Notes: generated from the letters alone by a model not told the origin. Counted from the first letter of the stretch, positions 15,649-25,167 are shown. The stretch: DNA of 57,703 nucleotides from Hespellia stercorisuis DSM 15480 (GCF_900142165.1 NZ_FQZY01000027.1:1-57703), one strand, 5' to 3'. Program-made: numbers and translations.

Positions 15649-18306
15649 TTACTCTACGGAGCTCACCTTATAATCCTGAGCCTCCACAGCTTTTTTCAGT
15701 TCCTCATCCGCAATCTCTCCGCTCAGTGTCAGAACTGCCGTGCCTGCGGTATGACTTACTACAGCTGTCTCTACCTGGGGCAGTGCCTCCAGACACTTCT
15801 TTACTCTTGCTTCACAGTGCTCGCACATCATACCCTCGATCTTCATTGTTTTTTCCATGGTCTTTTCCTCTGCTTTCTCTGTTTTCTTTTCTTTCTCTTC
15901 TTTATTCTGTTTCGTTTCCTCACTTATGTCATTGTTTATCGGAACACTTTCGTCCGTATCGTGCGGAGTACTCTGCTCTTGTGAAACATTGTCCCCTTGT
16001 GAAACGTTCTCCTCATCTTTTCTGTTTTTCCTGTCCCGGCTCGCATCATGAATGTTGAACAGATTCAGACGCAGTGCATTCGTCACCACACAGAAGCTGG
16101 ACAAACTCATTGCCGCCGCCCCGAACATCGGATTCAGTTCCCATCCAAACAGTGGGAACCACACACCTGCTGCCAACGGAATCCCAATGATATTATAGAA
16201 GAATGCCCAGAACAGGTTCTCATGAATGTTCTTCAATGTCGCCCTGCTCAGCCGGATTGCCGCCGGAACATCACTCAGCTTGCTCTTCATCAGAACCACG
16301 TCCGCCGCGTCGATGGCGATATCAGTTCCTGCCCCGATTGCAATTCCAATATCCGCTCTGGTCAATGCTGGAGCGTCGTTGATACCGTCTCCAACCATCG
16401 CAACCCTGCCCTGTTCCTTCAAACTGCGGATAACGCTCTCTTTTCCATCCGGGAGAACTCCCGCAATAACTTCATCCACTCCGGCCTGCTCTCCGATTGC
16501 TTTGGCTGTGCGCTCGTTGTCCCCCGTCAGCATCACAACACGGATTCCCATGTCGCGCAGTTCCTTCACTGCCTGCGGGCTGTCCTCCTTGATGACATCC
16601 GCCACAGCAATGATTCCGAGCAGTTTTCTTTCTTTTGCAAAAAACAAAGGTGTCTTACCCGACTCAGCCAGAAGCTCTGCTTTTATCTTGACAACTTCCG
16701 GGATTCTTACCTTCTCACTGACAAAACTGTAATTTCCACCGATCAGCTTCTCGTGGCTCAGCACGGCAGACAATCCATTTCCCGGCAGAGCCATAAAATC
16801 TCTCACGACCGGAGTCTCCACCTTCTTTTTCCGTGCGTACTCGATCACAGCTCCGGCCAGGGGATGCTCACTCCGCTGTTCCAGAGCATTGGCGTAGTAT
16901 AGCAGCGTGTCCTGGCGGATCCCATCTGCCGGTATGATATCTGTCACCTTCGGCTCCCCGCTGGTGATCGTTCCGGTCTTGTCAAGTGCCACGATCTCCA
17001 CCTTGCCTGCCGCTTCCAGAGAAACTGCTGTCTTGAACATAATGCCGTTTTTTGCACCCATACCGTTTCCGACCATAATTGCCACGGGTGTTGCAAGTCC
17101 CAGCGCACACGGGCAGCTGATCACCAGCACAGAAATGGCGCGCGCAACGGCAAATCCCAATGTCTGTCCGGCTATCATCCACGCGATAAATGTAATCACC
17201 GCAACAGCAATCACCGCCGGAACAAACACACCGGATACCTTATCCGCGATTTTTGCAATGGGGGCCTTCGTTGACGCCGCATCACTCACCATCTGGATGA
17301 TCTGTGAAAGTGTCGTATCCTCCCCGACCCTGGTTGCCTCGCAGCGGAGAAATCCGGACTGATTCAGCGTCGCCGCGGAGACCGTATCCCCTTCCCCCTT
17401 GTCCACCGGGATACTTTCTCCGGTCAGTGCCGATTCATTTACCGCACTGCTGCCTTCTACGATCACTCCGTCCACCGGAATATTCTCCCCTGGCCGCACT
17501 ACAAAAATATCGCCCTTGTGTACCTGTGCGATATCCACCTCAACCTCTGTGTCCGCAAGAATCACAGTCGCGGTCTTCGGTGCCAGCTTCATCAGACTTT
17601 TCAGCGCGTCCGTCGTCTTTCCCTTGGAGCGCGCCTCAAGCATCTTTCCAATGGTGATCAGTGTCAAGATCATAGCCGCCGATTCAAAATAAAAATCATG
17701 CATATAGTCCATGACCGCATTCATATCACCGCGTACCTGCGCACCGGTCATGGCAAACAGCGCATACGTACTGTATGCAAATGCTGCCGTGGAACCCAGT
17801 GCCACCAGCGTGTCCATATTCGGAGCCCTGTGAAGAAGGCTCTTATAACCACCGATAAAAAACTTCTGATTGATAACCATCACGACAATGGTCAGCAGCA
17901 TCTGCAGCAGTCCCATGGCCACATGATTATCTACAAAAAATGCCGGAATCGGCCAGTCCCACATCATATGTCCCATTGAGAAATACATCAGCACCAGCAA
18001 AAAGCCCAGAGAAGCGAAAAGCCGCTGCTTCAGCACCGGTGTCTCCCTGTCCTTCAGAGCATCTTCCTCCATTCCGGACGACGCCGTCGTTTTTTCCGTT
18101 CCATGTGCCCTTTTCGCCGCTGCGCCGTACCCGGCCTCCTCCACCGCACGGATAATTTCCGCCGTCGGGGCTGTCCCCTCGACTCCCATGGTGTTGGTCA
18201 GCAGACTGACGGAGCAGGACTTGACTCCCGCCACCTTCGATACTGCTTTTTCCACTCTTGTACTGCAGGCTGCACAACTCATGCCTGTCACTGTATATTG
18301 TTCCAT
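15649..18306 (-). CDS. copA: Copper-exporting P1B-type ATPase with N- and C-terminal HMA domains
   Basis: 885 residues. N-terminal HMA domain 1-65 with GMSCAAC (8-14); membrane segments from about 96; A-domain TGES (295-298); metal-channel CPC at 398-400 ([12 protein letters not shown]); phosphorylation site DKTGT at 442-446; hinge GDGINDAP near 640. The P1B-1 type CPC points to Cu+. After the last membrane pair and a charged Lys/Glu linker of about 70 residues comes a second HMA domain with GMMCEHC. A C-terminal HMA joined by a long linker is less usual than tandem N-terminal ones and may be a fused CopZ-like chaperone. The gene begins immediately after the stop codon of the upstream HMA membrane protein, so the two are one operon. 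Confidence 0.93.
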   Translation of the reverse strand: MEQYTVTGMSCAACSTRVEKAVSKVAGVKSCSVSLLTNTMGVEGTAPTAEIIRAVEEAGYGAAAKRAHGTEKTTASSGMEEDALKDRETPVLKQRLFASLGFLLVLMYFSMGHMMWDWPIPAFFVDNHVAMGLLQMLLTIVVMVINQKFFIGGYKSLLHRAPNMDTLVALGSTAAFAYSTYALFAMTGAQVRGDMNAVMDYMHDFYFESAAMILTLITIGKMLEARSKGKTTDALKSLMKLAPKTATVILADTEVEVDIAQVHKGDIFVVRPGENIPVDGVIVEGSSAVNESALTGESIPVDKGEGDTVSAATLNQSGFLRCEATRVGEDTTLSQIIQMVSDAASTKAPIAKIADKVSGVFVPAVIAVAVITFIAWMIAGQTLGFAVARAISVLVISCPCALGLATPVAIMVGNGMGAKNGIMFKTAVSLEAAGKVEIVALDKTGTITSGEPKVTDIIPADGIRQDTLLYYANALEQRSEHPLAGAVIEYARKKKVETPVVRDFMALPGNGLSAVLSHEKLIGGNYSFVSEKVRIPEVVKIKAELLAESGKTPLFFAKERKLLGIIAVADVIKEDSPQAVKELRDMGIRVVMLTGDNERTAKAIGEQAGVDEVIAGVLPDGKESVIRSLKEQGRVAMVGDGINDAPALTRADIGIAIGAGTDIAIDAADVVLMKSKLSDVPAAIRLSRATLKNIHENLFWAFFYNIIGIPLAAGVWFPLFGWELNPMFGAAAMSLSSFCVVTNALRLNLFNIHDASRDRKNRKDEENVSQGDNVSQEQSTPHDTDESVPINNDISEETKQNKEEKEKKTEKAEEKTMEKTMKIEGMMCEHCEARVKKCLEALPQVETAVVSHTAGTAVLTLSGEIADEELKKAVEAQDYKVSSVE

Positions 18307-18675
18307 TTATACCTCCTTTTTAGCAATGCCTGTCACTTTAAAATCTATGCTCTCCACTGCACGTTTCAATTCCTCATCCGAAATCTCTCTGTCCATAGAG
18401 ACAATCGCAATGTTTTTCTTGAGATCGACCCTGGCAGCCGCACCCTCGATCCGGTTAATCTGCCTCTCCACACTGTTCCTGCAATTCTCACAGTGCATGC
18501 CTTCGATATGGATAATTTTCTCAACCGTCTTCTCCCCCGCAAGCTCTTTCTTCTCCGGTCTTGACTCTGCGCAGCCTCCGCAGCACCCGCCTTCTCCTTT
18601 AAAATGCCTTACACTGCCGCGGACTGCCAAAAATACAACGACCGCCAATATGATTATGATAATAACATTTCCCAT
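18307..18675 (-). CDS. Membrane-anchored heavy-metal-associated (HMA) protein, Cys-rich
   Basis: 122 residues. An N-terminal membrane helix (about 3-20, VIIIIILAVVVFLAVRG) is followed by a cysteine cluster GGCCGGCAES (29-38), a short linker and an HMA domain with GMHCENC (about 59-65) running to the end. The N-terminal half looks like the FeoB-associated Cys-rich membrane protein family, the C-terminal half like CopZ. It probably captures Cu+ at the membrane and hands it to CopA, whose gene follows with no gap. Function is inferred from domains and context. Confidence 0.82.
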   Translation of the reverse strand: MGNVIIIIILAVVVFLAVRGSVRHFKGEGGCCGGCAESRPEKKELAGEKTVEKIIHIEGMHCENCRNSVERQINRIEGAAARVDLKKNIAIVSMDREISDEELKRAVESIDFKVTGIAKKEV

Positions 18676-18702
18676 TTTTATTCCTCTCTTTCAATGTCAT
18701 TA

Positions 18703-18721
18703 TATACCCCATATAGGTATA
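18703..18721. promoter_or_regulatory. CsoR-like copper operator
   Basis: A dyad TATACC-CCATATA-GGTATA lies about 30-45 bases upstream of the HMA membrane protein and copA. GC-rich ATACC...GGTAT dyads upstream of copZA are typical of the Cu+ sensor CsoR. No csoR gene is in the window, so the regulator would be encoded elsewhere. Confidence 0.5.
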
Positions 18722-18819
18722 TTTCAATGTTTTATTGAGAGTTTAATAATTTCTTTATGATTGATAACTATGGTGTTGGAGGCAAACCGTATTTTGCCTG
18801 TTTCATAACCTCAATCCTG

Positions 18820-19095
18820 TCAGCGAATCGAAAATGAGGACTCCCTCTCCAGCGAAATCTCCTTTTCATCGATGTGCTCGATTGAAATAAAGTGTCCCTT
18901 CCCGGTCTGCAGCTTCTGAATAAACAGGTCAATCTGTTCTTCTCTTCCCTGCACCTCGGCAGACACGGTTCCATCATATTCATTTCTGACCCATCCGGTC
19001 AGTTCCAGCGATCGTGCAAGGTACGTTGCGGTATAGCGGAATCCGACTCCCTGTACGCGGCCGTGAAACACAAAATGTTTTCTTATCTCTGTCAT
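18820..19095 (-). CDS. acyP: Acylphosphatase
   Basis: 91 residues, the normal size. The catalytic motif HGRVQGVGFRYTA (11-23) contains the phosphate-binding loop and essential arginine, and GWVRNEYDGTVSAEVQG (about 34-50) contains the catalytic Asn. It hydrolyses acyl phosphates such as 1,3-bisphosphoglycerate and carbamoyl phosphate. It follows the rhodanese-TtcA-like gene on the same strand after a 96-base gap. Confidence 0.92.
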   Translation of the reverse strand: MTEIRKHFVFHGRVQGVGFRYTATYLARSLELTGWVRNEYDGTVSAEVQGREEQIDLFIQKLQTGKGHFISIEHIDEKEISLERESSFSIR

Positions 19096-19191
19096 CTCTT
19101 GTCCTCGCTTTCCTGAAACTTTTTTATCTGCTCAATCTCGGTCTTGTCATATGACAGGCGCAAAGTTCGCCTCAATTGTGGCAGATCCTGT

Positions 19192-20349
19192 CTATTCCAT
19201 CTCGGTCTTATCATATGCATCCAGAAAATGGTGCTTCTGTCCATCCTGTTTGTATGCGATCACCGTGTTCAGGTTCACATTCTCCACGCTGCGGAAAATA
19301 TTCTTTTCAATGACCGGATTCGCTGCTGCCAGCGTCCGGATCAGTTCCTTGATCTCCGCCCGCTTCGAGCCCTTTTCCGTACCGCCGCAGGTCGCACAGT
19401 GTTCCGTGAACCGGCACGCACACTGTATAAAATGCAGCTGATTGTAATTCATCCAATGGATAATGTCATCCTCCCGGACCAGATACAGCGGCCGGATCAG
19501 CTCCATCCCCTCAAAGTTCGTGCTGTGGAGCTTCGGCATCATGGTCTGCATCTGCCCGCCATACAGCATTCCCATCAGAATTGTCTCGATCACATCGTCA
19601 AAATGATGCCCCAGTGCAATCTTGTTGCACCCCAGTTCCTTTGCCCTGCTGTAAAGATGTCCGCGGCGCATTCTGGCACAGAGATAACAGGGGGAATCTC
19701 CCTCATCTGCTACAATATCAAAAATCTCTGATTTGAACACCGTGATCGGCACATTCATCAGTTTGGCATTGTCGCAGATGGTCTGATAGTTGATCTCATT
19801 GTATCCCGGATTCATCACCAGGAATACCACCTCAAAATTCTTTTTCCCATGGCGTTCCAGCTCCTGAAAAAGCTTTGCCATCAACATGGAATCCTTGCCT
19901 CCCGAGATACAGACTGCAATTTTATCTCCATCCTGAATCAGTTCATACTCGTTGATTGCCTTTGTGAATTGCCGCCAGATCGGCTTGCGGAACTTCTTCA
20001 CGATGCTGCGCTCAATGTCCTGGCAGCGCTGTCTGCTCTCATCCTCCTGCTGCATCAGCCGCTGAATCTTCACTCGCAGATAAGAGCGGTATCCGCCATC
20101 GATGCTGTAGAGGTCGTACCCGTCTGCATTCAGCTCCTCCGCGAGCTCGTCACTGCGTTCTCCTGAATAGCAGATCAGATATACCGGTCTGTCCTTCGGC
20201 ACTTCATCCAGGTGGGTGTCAAACTCCTCCCAGTAGATATTCTTCGCACCGGGATAAGTCTCCTTCTCGTAGTCCTCCGGTTTCCTGACATCGATGACCA
20301 GTTTTTCCCTCTGATCCTGTTCCAGTTCTTCTATTGATTTTCTATACAT
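19192..20349 (-). CDS. Rhodanese domain fused to TtcA-like PP-loop tRNA sulfurtransferase
   Basis: 385 residues. Residues 1-100 are a rhodanese domain with the active-site loop CYSGERS near 59-65. From about 110 there is a PP-loop ATPase of the TtcA/TtuA family: CISGGKDSMLMAKLF near 148-162, CYLCARMRRGHLYSRA (CxxC of the 4Fe-4S cluster), LGHHFDDVIETILM, and CRFTEHCATCGG. TtcA thiolates C32 of tRNA. Having the persulfide donor on the same chain would deliver sulfur directly. Which tRNA base is modified is not decidable here. ATG 20349 has AAGGAG upstream. Likely co-transcribed with acyP. Confidence 0.85.
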   Translation of the reverse strand: MYRKSIEELEQDQREKLVIDVRKPEDYEKETYPGAKNIYWEEFDTHLDEVPKDRPVYLICYSGERSDELAEELNADGYDLYSIDGGYRSYLRVKIQRLMQQEDESRQRCQDIERSIVKKFRKPIWRQFTKAINEYELIQDGDKIAVCISGGKDSMLMAKLFQELERHGKKNFEVVFLVMNPGYNEINYQTICDNAKLMNVPITVFKSEIFDIVADEGDSPCYLCARMRRGHLYSRAKELGCNKIALGHHFDDVIETILMGMLYGGQMQTMMPKLHSTNFEGMELIRPLYLVREDDIIHWMNYNQLHFIQCACRFTEHCATCGGTEKGSKRAEIKELIRTLAAANPVIEKNIFRSVENVNLNTVIAYKQDGQKHHFLDAYDKTEME

Positions 20350-20477
20350 GAAATGTAAACTCCTTTTTTCTCTGGTGTCCTTATATTATCCTTATATTCT
20401 TTGCATATACAGCTCAGATTACTCCGTGATCTAATGTGATACAGCTGCACAGAGTTCGTTTTGACTCTATACTGTAG

Positions 20478-20643
20478 CTAGTACAGCGTACCGCAAATAA
20501 CTAGACGAATTACGCAGAATATTTTTTCGAGTGTACATATCAAAAAACGCAGGCGTAGCGGGCTACGCTGAGGCTTTTTGATATGTGCAATCGGGAAAAT
20601 AGGCAAGTTATTCGGTCTAGTTATTTCGAGGACGCTGTACTAG
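20478..20643. repeat. Palindromic MITE-like element A
   Basis: 166 bp with 12-bp perfect terminal inverted repeats CTAGTACAGCGT / ACGCTGTACTAG, a second arm pair AAATAACTAGAC / GTCTAGTTATTT, and an inner hairpin CATATCAAAAA ... TTTTTGATATG around a GGCGTAGC core. The whole can fold into one long stem. Its final CTAG is shared with element B. No coding capacity. It looks like a non-autonomous element with CTAG target preference. Confidence 0.7.
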
Positions 20644-20804
20644 TATAAGTGACATTATATAACCTTACGTTTCACTTGCCTGTTTCCATAATAGCACATA
20701 CCCCAAAGTCCCGGCGTAGCCCGCTACGCCTGCGTTTTTTTGATATGCACTCTTGTGAAAACAGGCAAGTGAAACAGAAAGGCATTTAATGTCACTTATA
20801 CTAG
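20640..20804. repeat. Palindromic MITE-like element B
   Basis: 165 bp with 17-bp perfect terminal inverted repeats CTAGTATAAGTGACATT / AATGTCACTTATACTAG. Subterminal arms GTTTCACTTGCCTGTTT (to 20684) and AACAGGCAAGTGAAAC (from 20760) pair, and a core GGCGTAG-CCCG-CTACGCC hairpin sits in the middle, similar to that of element A. It shares CTAG with A on the left and C on the right. Confidence 0.75.
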
Positions 20805-21023
20805 CAATATTATCACTAATCTTATAAAATTGCATCAAAAAAATCGCTGCAGTTCGTCTGGTGTAACAACAAACTGTAGCGCTCACAGTAAAACAGGGCA
20901 TAAACTGTCACTCTCCAAGGCGAAGGAATGAGGCGTAGTGGTGGCTACGTCGATTGACGACAACGCAGCCGCTGGAAATTTAGGCAAGTGAAACGTAAGG
21001 TTATTTAATGTCGCTTACACTAG
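20801..21023. repeat. Degenerate palindromic MITE-like element C
   Basis: 223 bp. The right arm (about 20979-21023) matches the B arm closely (GGCAAGTGAAACGTAAGG ... AATGTCGCTTACACTAG), but the left arm is degenerate and the middle differs. The terminal CTAG at 21020-21023 provides the TAG stop of the C39-like gene. Bases 20350-20477 between the TtcA-like gene and element A show nothing recognisable. Confidence 0.6.
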
Positions 21024-21640
21024 ATAAAATACTCTACCGTACTCTCCTGCGTCAGCTTTGTGTTCTCATTGAACAAGATCACCGCTTCCCGCATCTCCAC
21101 CGGTCCAAATGCATAAATTCCAGTCTGCTCCGAATTGAAATAATATTCCGGTATCAGACGGTTGTACTTTTCCGGTTGGTTGGAGACGATCTGGATACCT
21201 TCCTCTTGAAAAGGCTCTTTTATATAGTAGGGATCAAAGGCCTGCACCTGTCCGTTCGCTGCACCGGTCAAAAGCACATAATGCGGTTCCTCGAGAAACA
21301 ATCTGACCACCACAGCTCCTTTGCAGTAAAGCGCCTCGTTCACAGCACTTCTCTCCCCGAGAAATACCTCCTCCCCGGACAGATACTGGCTGGATACCGG
21401 CAGCTGGCCTGTTCGCCCATATCCATTCAGCCAGTTGTTCAAAAACATCATCGCCGCCTCCGATGTTCCTGCTTTTCCAGCGATGCCGTCCGTATTGAAG
21501 CTGTCCAGACAGTAGATCATGATGTTGCGCAAAATCTCCGGCGGTATCTCCTCCCGCTCAAACAGAAAACTGATCGCATTGAGCATGGAGGTTGGTCCAC
21601 AGTCGTATTCAGATAATTGGTAGTGCAGTGGATTCTTCAT
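21020..21640 (-). CDS. Peptidase C39-like protein
   Basis: 206 residues. The opening MKNPLHYQLSEYDCGPTSMLNAISFLFE holds a Cys-Gly-Pro-Thr-Ser motif at about 14-18, and EEPHYVLLTGAANGQVQAFDPYY at about 117-139 has the His and Asp of a papain-like C39 triad. There is no signal peptide and no transporter domain, unlike the bacteriocin-processing C39 ABC proteins. The role is unknown: a peptidase, a transglutaminase-like enzyme, or an inactive relative. The stop codon comes from the end of palindromic element C, so the original C-terminus may have been different. Confidence 0.7.
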   Translation of the reverse strand: MKNPLHYQLSEYDCGPTSMLNAISFLFEREEIPPEILRNIMIYCLDSFNTDGIAGKAGTSEAAMMFLNNWLNGYGRTGQLPVSSQYLSGEEVFLGERSAVNEALYCKGAVVVRLFLEEPHYVLLTGAANGQVQAFDPYYIKEPFQEEGIQIVSNQPEKYNRLIPEYYFNSEQTGIYAFGPVEMREAVILFNENTKLTQESTVEYFI

Positions 21641-21683
21641 GGTCGTTCTTTCCTTTCAAAATCTGGACTGTTTATAAATGCAT

Positions 21684-22301
21684 CTATGAACACAATTTAC
21701 GTGCGATCGCCTCTGCCAGTTCTCTGTGCCCATACGCATCCAGATGCTCCCGGTCCGCCTCACTCGCCTCCGTCACCCGGGCCGCGTCCAGAAATGCATA
21801 TCCATTTTTTTCGGCCACCCTGGCATATTCTGCCGCCAGTTTTCTGGAAACCTCCTCCGAGCGCACATCAAATTCCATATCAAACCCTTCCGCCCCGACT
21901 CCCGGCTTCAGCTGAATGGGAGAGACGATCAGAATCTGCATGTTCTCCGACGCATAACATTTTGCGCGTGCAGCCACTTCCTCCACACCCCGTGCAATCA
22001 ATTTTGCAGAAGCAGCATATCGGCTCTTACAGTCATTGGTTCCCAGCATGATCACCAGAACGTCCACCGGATTGTGCGATTCCACCGCCACACCGATATG
22101 ATCCAGCCCTCGTCTTCCAAACCGGATCTCGTCCTGGAACACTGTAGTTCTGCCGCATAGGCCCTCTTCTATAATATGGTACTCCCTTCCAAGCATCTCC
22201 TGCAGCAGCCCGGTCCATCTGACACTGCGGGAAAACCGCCCGCTGCCGTCCGGTATGTATCCATATGTGTTTGAATCGCCAAAGCATAATACATTCGTCA
22301 T
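21684..22301 (-). CDS. SGNH/GDSL hydrolase
   Basis: 205 residues from ATG 22301, which has AGGAGGG seven to eight bases upstream. Block I VLCFGDSNTYG (4-14) carries the catalytic Ser, block III LGTNDCK (about 86-92) the Asn, and DREHLDAYGHRELAEAI near the C-terminus the Asp-x-x-His pair. It resembles aryl-esterase/acetyl-xylan-esterase-like SGNH hydrolases without signal peptide, so it acts in the cytoplasm. Substrate unknown. A TTGACA at about 22374 and TATAAC further down form a possible promoter. Confidence 0.88.
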   Translation of the reverse strand: MTNVLCFGDSNTYGYIPDGSGRFSRSVRWTGLLQEMLGREYHIIEEGLCGRTTVFQDEIRFGRRGLDHIGVAVESHNPVDVLVIMLGTNDCKSRYAASAKLIARGVEEVAARAKCYASENMQILIVSPIQLKPGVGAEGFDMEFDVRSEEVSRKLAAEYARVAEKNGYAFLDAARVTEASEADREHLDAYGHRELAEAIARKLCS

Positions 22302-22493
22302 GGTGTCTTCCCTCCTGTCATATTTCATACTTATTTGATATGTTTAGTATGTTATACTCGAATTTACCATTTGTCAATACTATTTTTTATTTTGCAGCAA
22401 TTTCTTTGTCCCCGGATGGAAATTCTCCCCCGCGGACGGCATATTTAATGCTGTATCATTTTACCCTTACATTTTGCTCTTACATTTTCCTCG

Positions 22494-22522
22494 TTGAAAT
22501 CTTCGCATTCCGATGTTATACT
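22494..22522 (+). promoter_or_regulatory. Promoter of azlCD
   Basis: TTGAAA (22494-22499), 17 bases, TATACT (22517-22522), about 60 bases before azlC. The 13-mer ATGTTATACTCGA around this -10 recurs in similar form at about 22350, in the divergent control region of the SGNH gene. Confidence 0.65.
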
Positions 22523-22582
22523 CGATAATGTTTCAACGGATACCTTACCATACTCGGAACAGACATAGATCCTGGAGAAAAG

Positions 22583-23323
22583 ATGAATACCAATACACTC
22601 ATAAATAAGTATAATTCCAAAAAACACACACTAAAAAAAGCCTTTATGGCCGCATTTCCACACACCATTCCCATCTTTGCCGGATTCTGGTTCCTCGGAC
22701 TGACCTACGGCATTTATATGAATGTATCCGGATTCAGTTTCTGGTATCCGATGTGCATGAGCGTGACCATATTTGCCGGCTCCATCGAGTTTATCACGGT
22801 CAATATGCTGCTCGGTGCATTTAACCCGGTCCAGGCGCTTGCCATGACGCTGATGATCAACGCAAGGCATCTGTTCTATGGCATTTCCATGCTGGACAAA
22901 TACAAGGGCACCGGCTGGAAAAAGGGATATCTGATCTTCGGAATGTGCGATGAAAGTTTTTCGATCAACTATACGGCAGATATTCCGGAGGACGTGGACA
23001 GAGGATGGTTTATGCTCTTTGTCACACTGCTGAATCAGTTCTACTGGTTCTTCGGCTCCACGCTGGGCGGAATCTTCGGCTCCATCATTCACTTTAACAC
23101 CGAGGGGCTGGATTTTGTCATGACCGCCATGTTCGTCGTCATTTTTCTGGAACAATGGCTGAAGGACAAAAAGCACACCAGTGCGCTGCTCGGACTCGGG
23201 CTTTCACTGATATGCTTATGTGCCTTTGGCTCGGACAATTTTATTATTCCTGCCATGCTCGCAATTCTGGGCGTTCTCACGCTGCTTCGGAAACCGCTGG
23301 AAAAGGAGGCTGATTCTCTATGA
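22583..23323 (+). CDS. azlC: AzlC family branched-chain amino acid exporter, large subunit
   Basis: 246 residues with about six to eight membrane segments. Signatures include [17 protein letters not shown] (about 30-46), [13 protein letters not shown] (about 64-76) and [14 protein letters not shown] (about 90-103), diagnostic of AzlC. With AzlD it forms an exporter of branched-chain amino acids and their analogues. Stop and start codons overlap with azlD. The gene is one of few on the plus strand here, divergent from the SGNH gene. Confidence 0.92.
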   Translation: MNTNTLINKYNSKKHTLKKAFMAAFPHTIPIFAGFWFLGLTYGIYMNVSGFSFWYPMCMSVTIFAGSIEFITVNMLLGAFNPVQALAMTLMINARHLFYGISMLDKYKGTGWKKGYLIFGMCDESFSINYTADIPEDVDRGWFMLFVTLLNQFYWFFGSTLGGIFGSIIHFNTEGLDFVMTAMFVVIFLEQWLKDKKHTSALLGLGLSLICLCAFGSDNFIIPAMLAILGVLTLLRKPLEKEADSL

Positions 23324-23652
23324 CTATGACATTTACACAACAGATCCTCACCATACTGATGGTGGTTCTCGGAACCATGATCACCCGGTTTCTGCCCTTT
23401 CTTATTTTTCCTGCAGATAAGCCCACGCCGAAGTACATTCAGTTTCTGGGCAATTATCTTCCCGCTGCGGTGTTCGGCCTGCTCGTCATTTACTGTCTGA
23501 AAAATGTCAGCATTTTCTCCGGCAGCCACGGGATTCCGGAGCTGCTCTCCATTCTGGTCGTCATCGGACTCCACCTGTGGAAACGGCAGATGCTGATTTC
23601 TATTGCGGGCGGGACGATCTGCTACATGCTGCTGATTCAGTTCCTGTTTTGA
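23320..23652 (+). CDS. azlD: AzlD family branched-chain amino acid exporter, small subunit
   Basis: 110 residues, three to four membrane helices, with the family motif TRFLPFLIF near residues 21-29 and [19 protein letters not shown] at about 44-62. It starts within the azlC stop (4-base overlap), as usual for the pair. A bidirectional terminator follows. Confidence 0.92.
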   Translation: MTMTFTQQILTILMVVLGTMITRFLPFLIFPADKPTPKYIQFLGNYLPAAVFGLLVIYCLKNVSIFSGSHGIPELLSILVVIGLHLWKRQMLISIAGGTICYMLLIQFLF

Positions 23653-23670
23653 TTATCCGACAGCTTTGCA

Positions 23671-23731
23671 TTTCAATCAAAAGGCGATACATTTTCTTCA
23701 CCGGAAAATGTATCGCCTTTTTTAATTGAAA
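23671..23731. terminator. Bidirectional terminator between azlD and the second aldo/keto reductase
   Basis: AAAGGCGATACATTTTC (23680-23696) pairs perfectly with 23704-23720; outside it TTTCAAT/ATTGAAA extends the stem. A-rich left and T-rich right flanks allow termination in both directions for the convergent genes. Confidence 0.85.
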
Positions 23732-23751
23732 CCGGAATCACATGATCCGTT

Positions 23752-24900
23752 CTACTCCCCGAATGTGGCAGCCGCCTTCTTCATATTTTCAATGATCAGA
23801 ACTCCGAACGGACATCTCTTCTCACACGCCCCGCACTGCACGCACTCGGACGCCTTGTGCTCCAGTACCGCATAGTGTTCGCGGACCGTCTCCGGCACCT
23901 CTCCCTGGGCGATTGCAAGATTTAGAAACTTTGTCACTGACGCCACGTCGATCCCCTTTGGACATGGGGCGCAGTGACCACAGTACATGCAATGCCCTTC
24001 CCAGCTGATTTTCGGCATATCTGCAAAGGCAGATGCATAGTCCCGCTCCGTTTCCGGTGCATCCTCATAGGTGACGCTGACGCGCAGTTCCTCCGGTGTG
24101 CGCGCTCCCACCAGCACCGAAGCGACCGCCGGGCGGTCCAGTGCATACTGAATACACTGGAATGCCGTCAGTGCCTTTCCTGCAGGTGACAGCTCCGCAC
24201 TTAGCAGATCTCCGCCGCCAAATGCCTTCATCACGGTAATTCCGATGCCCAGTCTCTGGCATTCCTCATACAGGTGCTGTCTGTCCGGGTCCATATTAGT
24301 CAACGGTTTCTCATAATTTTTCTCATCCCACAGTGACTCTACATCCTCGTCCGCAGGCTGCAGGTCATAACAAGGATTCACGCTGAACATCAGCACATCG
24401 ACCAAGCCACTGTGCGCTGCTGCCAGTGCGACCTGCGGGTTGTGGCTGGACAGCCCGATGCTTCTGATCACCTGGTCCTTTTTCAGCTGCAGTGCATACT
24501 GCATAACCTCCCCGTCCTTTACCACGTTCCAGTCCGCCAGCGAGTCTACATAATGGACCATCCCGATTTCTACATAATCCGTCCCAAGCCGCGTCAGCTG
24601 ATCCTCGAAACCAGCCTTCACCTCCGCGATATCACGGGTTCTCTTGTACTGTCCGTGTTTCCACACCGCGCAGAGATGGGCCTGCAGTACAAACTTTTCC
24701 CTGCGCCCTGCGAGGGCACGCCCCAGATTTGTCCGGAACTCCGGATTCGGCGCATACAGATCGATGCAGCTGACACCGGTCTCCTCCATCTGGTCCACAA
24801 ACTCCTTCACCTGCTCATAAGGCTTTCCCACAAAGCCCTCGCAGCCCATACCAATCTCACTTACTTTAATTCCTGTTTTCCCCAATTCACGATACTTCAT
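23752..24900 (-). CDS. Aldo/keto reductase with C-terminal 4Fe-4S ferredoxin domain
   Basis: 382 residues. Opening MKYRELGKTGIKVSEIGMG; barrel motifs CIDLYAPNPEFRTNLGRAL and IRSIGLSSHNPQVALAA; C-terminal CMYCGHCAPCPKGIDV (about 315-330) and CVQCGACEKRCPFGV (about 358-372), two 4Fe-4S clusters. The usual catalytic region FDTAxxYG is altered to SCIDLYAPNPEFR, so the catalytic tyrosine position should be checked. About 40 residues longer than the copy at 1834-2862 and clearly divergent from it. Substrate unknown. Confidence 0.85.
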   Translation of the reverse strand: MKYRELGKTGIKVSEIGMGCEGFVGKPYEQVKEFVDQMEETGVSCIDLYAPNPEFRTNLGRALAGRREKFVLQAHLCAVWKHGQYKRTRDIAEVKAGFEDQLTRLGTDYVEIGMVHYVDSLADWNVVKDGEVMQYALQLKKDQVIRSIGLSSHNPQVALAAAHSGLVDVLMFSVNPCYDLQPADEDVESLWDEKNYEKPLTNMDPDRQHLYEECQRLGIGITVMKAFGGGDLLSAELSPAGKALTAFQCIQYALDRPAVASVLVGARTPEELRVSVTYEDAPETERDYASAFADMPKISWEGHCMYCGHCAPCPKGIDVASVTKFLNLAIAQGEVPETVREHYAVLEHKASECVQCGACEKRCPFGVLIIENMKKAAATFGE

Positions 24901-25062
24901 GTTTTCGTCCTTTCATCTGCCTGTTTCCGTTCAACAACATTCCATGCCTGCGGATTGTTACAGTCCGTGCTGCAATCTGTGCTGAAAAACCCGCACAGCC
25001 TTTGGCTCCTGGCACCCTTATATATATTACAATATAAATCCCGCTTTACGTCAAGAACTTTT

Positions 25063-25150
25063 ATTGGGGACAGGTCAAAATGGCAATTGGGGACGTAGCA
25101 AAGTTGTAACTTTGCTACGTCCCCAATTGCCATTTTGACCTGTCCCCAAT
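25063..25150. repeat. 88-bp palindrome, copy 1
   Basis: Arms of 43 bp pair perfectly around a 2-base centre (AGTT-GT-AACT). The core ATGGCAATTGGGGACGTAGC and its complement are identical to those of copy 2 at 26441-26532. It sits between the divergent aldo/keto reductase and ThrE genes. The rest of this 337-bp gap holds the ThrE promoter and nothing else I recognise. Confidence 0.9.
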
Positions 25151-25167
25151 TTTTAACTTATCCTTGA

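Noticed and set aside
20665-20901. 78-residue minus-strand ORF
   Set aside because: Lies across palindromic elements B and C, no ribosome site, composition of a repeat translation.
24897-25133. 78-residue minus-strand ORF over the first palindrome
   Set aside because: Its N-terminal part is just a translation of the palindrome; the ATG is inside the repeat.
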